From Camellia lanceoleosa (Eukaryota > Streptophyta > Magnoliopsida > Ericales > Theaceae), in NCBI GenBank assembly GCA_025200525.1, contig CM045767.1, forward strand, positions 10,275,273 to 10,339,272: a DNA stretch of 64,000 nt. The letters run 5' to 3'. Positions 56,103-64,000 of the stretch are shown piece after piece; the stretch's first letter is position 1; each line of letters opens with the position of its first letter. The notes under the pieces are model-generated. The model made no database searches, was not told where the DNA came from, and saw only the letters and a program-made list of their open reading frames with translations. Position numbers and translations under genes: made by a program.

Positions 56103-56384
56103 CTCGCAAGAAATCCTATTGATAGGGTATGCCACAAGTTCAAGCATGTCACTGAAGCCATTTTGGAGGGGAGTAATGTTAGGGATCATGAAAAATATAT
56201 CATAAAATACATTATGAAAATTTTTCATCTCTTGATTAGTCTTGATTATTAGTGTGTGGTATTTTATTGTATGGGTAATCCAAAGGTTGAGAATCTTTCA
56301 TGATAATATTCATGATATATTTTTCATGATCCCTAACATTACTGTTTGGAGGGTCCTGTTGTCCTCCAATGCGTCTAGCTGTGC
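56103..56384 (-). pseudogene. SEO-copy exon 2 interrupted by a MITE
   Basis: Acceptor TACTCAG before 56384 and donor GTATTT after 56103 match exon 2 of the first copy. Removing the MITE and one target repeat leaves 33 uninterrupted codons with Gln at the place where the first copy has its TAG. Confidence 0.88.
56171..56344. mobile_element. 174-bp Mutator-type MITE inside SEO exon 2
   Basis: Termini GAGTAATGTTAGGGATCATG and, inverted, CAGTAATGTTAGGGATCATG, with about 31 bp of near-perfect inverted repeat through AAAAATATATCAT. A perfect 9-bp duplication TTTGGAGGG flanks it (56162-56170 and 56345-56353). No coding capacity. Confidence 0.9.
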
Positions 56385-57198
56385 CTGAGTAGTTTACAAA
56401 AATAGCCTTAATTAGTACACCACACGGCACAACAAATATTACTTTCATGCAATAAAAAAAAATGTTAGTTATATTTAAAAACGTTTGTACTTTTATTAAA
56501 TATTTATATTAATTTCTTTACTTTCAAATTGTAATGTTATATTGCCATCTATTTATAATTAATGACTGATGGAAATTAAAAGTGATGAAATCAAAGTGAA
56601 ATTTTAATAAAAAAATATGAAGACTTAATTCAAATATTTGATGAAAGTATAAGTGTGATAATTGTAAACTTTTTTATGTTAGTTGGATAGAAATGTTACA
56701 TTGTAATTAACTTGACTTAAAGTGTAATGAGTTGATTCTCATGATTGAAAATAAAGAGGTCAAAGTGAGATTTTAGTGAATATGAAGGAGTTACACTTAT
56801 CACCCTTGTACTTTTTTCAAAATTTCACTTTAGTATTTTTATTTTTAATTATAACAATCGATAATTTATATTTTAAGTAAAATGTCACACTTCTATCCAT
56901 TTGTCATAAATAAGGCTGATGAAACTTGTCACGCAAATCATAGCATTATTTTACCTATCTCATTAAAAAATTTATTCTCTTACCAAAATCTCACTCCAAT
57001 CCTTCTACTTTCATCAAAATTTTACTTTGATCACTCCTCTAATATTTGTCAGTCTAATTAAACATAACTGGACATAACAATAGTATTGTTGCTTGACCTA
57101 AAGTATAAAAATTGACTGTTACAATTAAAAGTTGAGAGACTAAAATAATGTTTTGTTGAAAGTTTAATTGGAACACCAAAAATAAAATAAAATGTGGA
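56385..57198. other. AT-rich sequence upstream of the SEO fragment
   Basis: No SEO exon 1 or promoter recognised. Loose TTTCACTTT and AAAGTGAAATTTT phrases suggest remnants of the same MITE type as 52665-53190. Confidence 0.45.
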
Positions 57199-57530
57199 GA
57201 AAATTTTATTTTATCCCAAACTATCACTTAAAAATCAATTCAAACCATGTTCTTTTAGTAATATCAATTTTACACCTAAACTATTCGATTTTGTATTAAT
57301 TTTATTTAAGAATCTAATTGATATTTTAGATATAGTTTGGGAGATAAAACGAAGGTGCAAACGAAACTTTTTTACCACATCAACAACTTTTACTTGATTA
57401 TAAACGGTAGCTAATGTCATGGGTAAATCGATCAAAAATCACATAGCTTGTATAAAATTAATATTATTAAAAGAATATGAATTGAATTGATTTTTGAATA
57501 ATAATTTGGCGGATAAAATGAAATTTCTTC
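57199..57530. mobile_element. Fold-back MITE, second copy of the 49864-50325 family
   Basis: Arms AAAATTTTATTTTATCC and, inverted, AAGAAATTTCATTTTATCC. AGTAATATCAATTTTACACC pairs with an inverse near 57455. Interior TTGATTATAAACGGTAGC resembles that family's interior. Confidence 0.65.
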
Positions 57531-57954
57531 TAAAATGCGCAACCAAATGCTTGGAAGTTACATTCTCTCTCCATTGATGTGGTGAATAAAGTACAAAAAG
57601 TTTACACTATGTTAAGATCGTGAGGTGATAGAAAAATAAAAAAAATCATTATAATTTTTGATTGTCTTATTTAGATGAGTAACAAAAGAAAATATGTGCA
57701 ATAAAGATATAGGCGGAATTTTTTCTTTCTTTCTTTGTATTTTGATAAGTAATCTTGATATTATAAGAAATATTCAATCAATCAATTAAGTAATTTCCTT
57801 TCAAATTTCACAAATTTGGATAAGAAATAAAAGTTTCATAATAATAAATTTCTCTCTCTCCCTCTCTTGTTATCATTTTTCATCAAAACACTCTATCTAG
57901 ACTCTCACACAAGTAAAGCATTAAGATCTTGTTGCAATAGCCTAAGTTGTGTTA

Positions 57955-58285
57955 GAGAAATTCTTGGGTACAGATAGGATAGGTGTCATGTGGTACCTTT
58001 CTCTTCTCTCATTAGTTGATAGAGTGGGGACTATATTTATGTGTTAGGTGATGGAGAGACAACAAGGGAGACCATGGTGTTTGTGATTGGTTGAAAGCAC
58101 CTAGGTGTAGATAGGGTAGGTGCGATGTGGTACATTTCTCCTCTCTCATTAGTTAAGAGAGTGGGGATTACATTTATGTGTTGGGTGATGGAGAGACAAC
58201 ATGAGAGGCTATGGTGTTTGTGATTGGTTGAAGGCACCATGTGGCATGCCACATGGTGCCCTATCTGCACCCAAGAATTTTTCCG
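57955..58285. mobile_element. MITE with an internal tandem duplication
   Basis: Ends AAATTCTTGGGTACAGATAG and, inverted, AAAATTCTTGGGTGCAGATA. The inside contains a unit of about 135 bp twice (57968-58102 and 58103-58237), for example GGTGATGGAGAGACAACA and GTGTTTGTGATTGGTTGAA in both. Confidence 0.65.
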
Positions 58286-58379
58286 TTGGGTTATGTTTAT
58301 GTGATTGTTTATACCTAACAATAAAACACAGGAATCTATGGAAAAAGTAAGCATTTAAAAAAATTATTTGAAAATAAAA

Positions 58380-58766
58380 GAATCAAGATCCTCTCCTTCA
58401 TATCTCTTCTTAACTCCCTCATTGCTAGGCCATTGGGCCCACTTTAAATCCAATTTTGATGATCCGAACTGTTCACATTTTAAGATTTGTTGAGTATATC
58501 ATACCTGTAAAAAATTAAGTTGATCGGATATCAGAAATTACTTGTTCGGATCATCGAACTACAAACCATTTTTAAAAAAAATTTAATAAACAATTTTCCA
58601 AACACATGCTTTCTGATATCCGATCAACTATTTTTTACAACTATGATATACTCAATAAATCTTAAAATGTGAACGGTTCGGATCATCAAAATCGGATCCA
58701 AAAGTGGGCCCAATGGCCTAGCAAGGAAGGAGTTAAGGAGAGAGATGAAAGAGAGGATCTTGATTC
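58380..58766. mobile_element. 387-bp fold-back MITE
   Basis: Arms of over 150 bp: GAATCAAGATCCTCTCCTTC on the left and, inverted from the right, GAATCAAGATCCTCTCTTTC. GCTAGGCCATTGGGCCCACT pairs with AGTGGGCCCAATGGCCTAGC perfectly, and TTGATCGGATATCAGAAA pairs with TTTCTGATATCCGATCAA. No target duplication recognised. No coding capacity; its transcript would form a long hairpin. Confidence 0.8.
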
Positions 58767-61620
58767 GGAGGCATACGTCCCTCGTCAAGTTTACAAAATT
58801 TATATTTTTACCTATAATTTTAATAAAATTATTCATTTTGCTCACTTTAAAATTATATATATCCCTTAAATCTTTAATAACTCTTTTTTTTTTTTTTCGA
58901 AAATAATCAGCAATTTACTCTTTAAATATTTATTTTCATTTAGTTGTTGAAAAATTCCCAACCTATCTTTTTATTTGGATTATTCTTTCATTTTTTTCAT
59001 TTATATAATTACAAGTTATTGATAAAAATAGAATTAAGTGTTATATATACATATATATACATTAATGTAAGACCGACTGGACACCCTAGAACTTTGGTCG
59101 CATTGGCTACACCCAAGCAGCCGACTGATCCCTGCAAGTCAGTCAACTTTGCTAAACCACTGGGCCGATCTAACCATCCTATTTGGGCCTAGAACAACTC
59201 GAACAATGCTGCTCCTTCAACAACATTTGGGCTTGTCCCTTCCACTTAGAGCTATAATTAAATACAGTATAAAAAGATAATAACTATAACAATATTGTAA
59301 ATTATTAGATGGATTTTAATTATTTTTTCATCTTCTATGCATGAGACTCACTATATTCAATAAGTAATGAGGAGTCTTATTATTTTCTGGTTGTAATAGG
59401 TTTTATATTTGTCTTATTGTGTGTATGTATATTCACATATCATTTTCAAAAGAAAATGAATGTTTTGATCACTTCGCCGGATTTCAAGTCCCAATCTCAG
59501 TCATGAAGTAAGATCCAATTGACATGTTGACAACAAAGTTATATTCCTATTAGATGCGGGTTCATTGTTATGACTTGATCTCTGTTGTTCCCTATTGTAC
59601 CTTAAAACAACGTCGTTTTATATTAATTTTTTGAAAACTAGATTTTCATGACCTTTGTCTCTCTTCCTATCTCATCTCCACGGCTTCCATCCCACAACAA
59701 CGATCAACCTTGAACATCATCCACCACCAAACCACTCCAACGGTAGCCCACCACTAACAAGCCACATGGCCAACGCCAAACAAGGTGTCTGCTTAGAGGA
59801 TTTGGATTTCATCCCTCTTCTACTCTTTTTCTCCATCTTGGCTAAAGCCACATATTAATCCCTTCTATTCCTTTTTTTCTTCTCTCCCCCTCTCTCTAAA
59901 ATATTAGATCAACTCCATTACCAATCACTTTCACAAGAGTCCACAAATCTGGCGAGCATCCCACCAATAAACCCACCACACCAAATTAATTTGCTAGAAT
60001 GGTTGAACCCTGTCATAAACAAGCTTTTAGTTGTGCAATTTTGAGTTTTTATATTGTTATTATTTTTAAATCAAGTCACTGCGGTAATCCCACATCCTTC
60101 CTGCAGCAGGGAACATCATGGAATTTTTTTTTTTTAATTATTGATGAATTTTTAGTATATAAGACAAGAATTCTTAGTTTGCATATGATTTGCAAGGTAG
60201 CCAACTGACCAAGGGAAAAGCACAAACAAAAGAGTCCTAGGCCTGCAAATTCAGATCCTGATTTTTGGCTCTAGAAAGTCTTCAATTATTTATTTATTTA
60301 TTTATTTACTTTTTTTTTTTTTTCAAGACATATAAAAACATTAGGTGGTGGGGCCACAGCCATTGGATAGTTCACACCTTCATTGAATTGTTTGTGTAGT
60401 TGGAAAAATTATTGAGCACTACATGAAATTATTTGCATGATACTCTTGACCAATAAGAAATCGTAATATGTATTAGTCATTATTTGTTTTCTAACTATCT
60501 AATAAATGTTAGTTAGTATGTCTTACTTGTAAAGTTTTTGACTCCTTGATTGGTTTGGAGTACTGAATAATTTCCCTTGCATAAATAATGTCACATGATA
60601 TTCCGAGATTAATGAATAATTACTCATTTGAATGAGTCTTTGGGATCCATTACAGGTCTACTTTGATGATTTGACTCGTTTATTTTGTAAGTACTCGTGT
60701 TTATATAGTCAATTAAAAAACTAGATTGATATAATAATTATAACTACATTATTTCAACTTTTTTTTCTTTCTTCAAAAGGTAGAGACGGTAATTATAAAT
60801 TTGAAAAGGTTGTTTTTTTTTTTTTTGCAGACAAATATGATGTAACAATGTTGGTACAATTAGCATATTAATTTATTTTTTTTATGAATAATCTTTGCAC
60901 AAAGACTTACAAAATTAACAAATCAAATCATTAGACTAGAACTTGGGGTGGCACTTGTTTGTAGATCGTCAATAACAAAAAAAAAAGAAAAAAGAAAAAA
61001 AGATTAAGTTGATAACTGTTACTAAAATAATATTAAAAATTATATACACTAGATTAGTGTTGAAGAAATCCTTAGACGACCTTGAGATAACATAACATAA
61101 ATACAACAACCATCACAGGATGCCCACTCCTACCACCAAGCATTCCACAAATCATTTCCTCCTGCATACTTAAAAATAAAATGTTGTATCAAAAGATGAT
61201 AAGTGCAATTTTATTATTAGAAAAAATTACAAGAAAATTTTCAAGGTTTGACTCTTATAATAAAATAAATCTCAATTTTTTTATTTTGTTAATTTAAATC
61301 TTAAAATTTTTATTTATTTTCAATCTAAATTATTTGCCTATTTTCGTTAAGTAAACTTGATAGAAAAAATGTATTTTAGTAATTAAACTCAACGAAAAAA
61401 GTATTTTAGACATTTTATGTATACATATATTGAGTTTAATAACTAAAATATTATTCCCTTCAATTTGACTTAATGGAAATAGGCTATTGGTTTATATTGA
61501 AAACAAATCAAAAATTTAAGATTTATATTGATAAAAAAAAAAAAAAAACATGATTTGTTTTGTTATAAGCGTCAAATTATGAGTTTTTTTTTTTTTTTTT
61601 TTTAAATTTTTCCTATTATT
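58767..61620. other. AT-rich intergenic sequence
   Basis: No gene supported. Short open frames at 59655-59858 (His/Pro-rich) and 59999-60208 have no family resemblance. AAAACAACGTCGTTTTATA lies at about 59605. A GC-richer patch at 59060-59230 is unassigned. Confidence 0.45.
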
Positions 61621-61624
61621 TATT

Positions 61625-62130
61625 AGGGATACTTACGTGTGGGTCCTAATAAGTGGACTTATTGTCTAATAGGTCCTATCGGAAAAATTTGTCAAAAAAA
61701 ATGTCACTAATTGTAAGTTTTAGTGACAATTATTAAAATCATGACAAAAAAAGTCACTAATTGTCAATTTTTAGCGACATATATAAAAAATTGTCAAAAA
61801 AAAAAATATTTTTAGCGACAATTTTACCAAGACTTATTTTTAATGGGACTTGATGAGAATTAAGTCCAACTATTAGGACCTGTTACGTGTAAGTCCTAAT
61901 CAGTGGACTTATTGTCTAATAAGCTCTATAAAAAATTTGTCATAAAAAAAGTTACTAATTGTAAGTTTTAGCGAAAATTTATAAAAATCATGACAAAAAA
62001 AAAAAGTTACTTATTGTCAATTTTTAGCAACATATATAAAAAATTGTCACAAAAAAATTATTTTTAACGACAATTTTACCAAAACTTATTTTCAATAGGA
62101 CTTGATGGGAATTAAGTCTAACTATTAGGA
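61625..62130. repeat. Tandem duplication of ~245-bp unit with GTCACTAATTGT motifs
   Basis: Two consecutive copies each run from TACGTGTRRGTCCTAATMAGT through TTTTAGCGACAATTTTACCA-type sequence to AGTCCAACTATTAGGACCT. Differences are scattered substitutions and A-run lengths. The motifs resemble CACTA subterminal GCGAC repeats but no terminus was seen. Confidence 0.75.
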
Positions 62131-64000
62131 CCTATTGATAATTTATCCTTATTGGATGAATTTTCATTTTTTTTTATCAACTATTTTCTACCTTTAACAT
62201 GTCATTTATTATGTGGATCTACGTAATAAATAAATCAATAGATTGGGTCGAGAAATGTCATTTTCCAAAAGAAATGAAAGATGCAATTGACATGAAAGAC
62301 AACAAAGTTTAGTTTCCCACTTATCTAATGCTCCCTTCTATGTTTCAACATCTTTTTATTGTTGGTTAAACTATGATAAAAAAATTTAGTATAAGACAAG
62401 AATTCTTAGTTCATTTTCATAGTATATGATTTGCAAGGTAGCCAAATGGACAAAGGAAAGCACAAACAAGAGCTTGTGCCAACACCTTTGTTGTTATGCA
62501 AACAAACGTTGTGACATGCCCAAAAGCCGGCCAATTCACTATCTGACTTTTGGATGGTGAAAGTATATGGCATCTTTAAAATAATCTAAAAAGTCAAAAA
62601 ATCACTATCTTATTTAAGTCACATCATCTTATTTAAGTCACATCACCTCTCTAACACTTCACTTCAAACCCAACCCAAATCCAACCCATATTTCATAAAA
62701 AGTCAAAAAGTACACTTATTTAGTCTTCCCAAACTTGGCTTTAATATAATATATGCATACAAGAAAGAGAGAAAAAATCTATTAATCCAGAATTATGACT
62801 CATGGATTGAATTAGAAATTGTATGATTAGGATCTAATTTTTGTATAATAGGATTTATATATATAATTAATTTGTTTTTTGGATTTTTTTTTTTTTTTTT
62901 GAAATACTGCAAGAAAAAACCACAAAAAAAAATTACATATAATCGACACATTGGTGGGTATGGCCCCACGCCAAGTGGTGGGTTTCACATTTTTATGTCT
63001 ATTCTTTGATTTATTATTATTATTATTGTTATTGAGATAGGATTCTCTTTAGTTTATATATTAATTATGTGGATGTGAGAGTCTTGTTGGAGCGTGTGAG
63101 GTTTGTTATAGGTTCGTTATGATAATTTAAATAATTCCTTTTCTAGGATTTCTGTAAGTAGATCATCTATAAATAAAAAAAATTGATCTACTATTATAGC
63201 TACGTAATTTCTTCATATTGTTATCTTTAAAAAAAATGGAAAATAAGTTAATTTTTGTTCATTTTTTATAAACAAATATGATAAAATTATATGGTTGTAA
63301 TGTCAGATCAATCGTTATTTATTTATTTATTTATTTATTTTTAAATGTGAAGTCTTGGAGCATCATTATTAAGCTCATTAGAACTTTCTCTTGGTTATTT
63401 TATAGTACAAAATTGTAGAAATACACTCCATTAAACTCAATTAGGGCATGTTTGATTGATAGGATTAGGGCATGAGATTGAAATTATTAATTTATAGGCC
63501 AAATAATCCTGTGTTTGTTTTGAAATTTTGTTTCAGGATTATTAATCCAATGGATAATTAATTCAATAAATTTGTAAGATTATTATTAATGGGTTAGGGG
63601 TGGGATTATATATTATGAGCTGGGACATAAAATAAAAAGATTCTTTTACCTTCAACTAAAAATTAAAACACTTATTATTTTTATATAATTTTATATTTTA
63701 GAAGGCTAAAAATAATTTTTAAAAATTTTAAAATATTTTTTGATATTTTTTTTATCAAATTAGTTTATATTTAAAAAAAAAAAAAAACAAATATGGCCTT
63801 TGTATTTTTATTTTTCTTTTATTTATTTATTTATAATTTTTTTCAAAACTACACTTCTGAAGAAATTTTGATAAAGTAAAGATTGTGAAAAAACATTGAT
63901 GGGGGGTAAGATTAGAAAAGAAGATAAATATATGTACGAGGAGCAAATATTCCGGCAAGCCCGTACTCCTTTCCTCCAAGCTCCGTTTCTGTCCGATCAC
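62131..64000. other. AT-rich sequence to the window end
   Basis: Includes an AAAAGTCAAAAAGT-family unit at 62575-62745 (ends ATCTAAAAAGTCAAAAAATC and TCTTCCCAAACTTGGC), a TTA microsatellite near 63010-63030 and ATTT repeats near 63315-63340. The last 60 bases become GC-richer (CCGGCAAGCCCGTACTCC) and may be the start of a gene outside the window. Nothing can be called. Confidence 0.45.

Larger units (their letters stand above)
53299..56384 (-). pseudogene. Second SEO gene copy, exons 2-3 only
   Basis: Exon 2 (56384-56103) reads AQLDALEDNRTLQ and, after a MITE, NGFSDMLELVAYPINRISCE. Exon 3 (53738-53299) reads ITLAIFDILSSYS, then TAG, then EAKVVKALAAFAVNYGEFGF and LKPKFEALINLIKAMLDVTK. The TAG at 53668-53666 replaces Trp (TGG to TAG). 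A single-base insertion near 53325 breaks the frame just before the GTATGT donor. Exons 1 and 4-7 were not found on either side. It is a same-strand paralogue of the 17.5-24.2 kb gene, and intron 2 is expanded by a 1.84 kb transposon. Certainly non-functional. Confidence 0.9.

Noticed and set aside
59060..59230. GC-richer patch as a possible RNA gene or exon
   Set aside because: No tRNA cloverleaf, rRNA motif or protein family could be read from it.

Overview
This is nuclear DNA from a flowering plant, most likely a eudicot. It is AT-rich, has GT-AG introns, sieve-element-occlusion (SEO) gene exons, plant-type Tat-lineage Ty3/Gypsy sequence, and CACTA, Mutator-like and hAT elements. I found no intact protein-coding gene. 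Almost everything is a transposable element, satellite-like repeat, captured exon or decayed gene. The species cannot be named from sequence alone.

Layout. (1) 1-9102: most of a CACTA transposon whose left tip lies outside the window. It carries minus-strand exon fragments of three unrelated host genes: an unrecognised conserved plant gene, a DUF676 putative serine esterase, and the first exon of ribosome-biogenesis factor NSA2. Two further CACTA right ends are stacked near its right end. (2) 9103-17400: non-autonomous DNA elements, namely a 1.5 kb long-TIR Mutator-like element, an hAT element with a perfect 8-bp target duplication and several MITEs, plus an orphan promoter/leader at about 14.2 kb. 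(3) 17501-24195, minus strand: a seven-exon SEO gene (sieve-tube P-protein) with all exons recognisable, but with a nonsense codon in exon 2 and a frameshift plus stop in exon 7. MITEs sit in its introns. (4) About 24.9-33.3 kb: an unusual higher-order array with five GC-richer cores separated by long inverted repeats built from short motifs around TTACACCTTTTGTG. (5) 33.6-35.0 kb: a segment bounded by an inverted coding-like repeat. (6) 35.1-49.7 kb: a Tat-lineage Ty3/Gypsy retrotransposon on the minus strand (5' LTR, primer site, gag, protease, RT, dual RNase H, integrase). Downstream of pol it carries an opposite-strand plant-mobile-domain ORF with an intron. A 2.39 kb solo LTR with a perfect 5-bp duplication splits gag. 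(7) 49.7-64 kb: more Mutator-like, CACTA and fold-back elements surrounding a second, fragmentary SEO copy (exons 2-3 only). That copy's exon 2 is split by a 174-bp Mutator-type MITE, and its intron 2 contains a 1.84 kb long-TIR element.

The two SEO copies lie on the same strand, as tandem SEO clusters do in other plants, and are separated by about 29 kb of repeats. Many of the inactivating stops are single C-to-T or G-to-A transitions (Trp or Gln codons to stop), as expected from deamination of methylated, silenced DNA. All identifications rest on reading motifs by eye; no alignment or database search was run.
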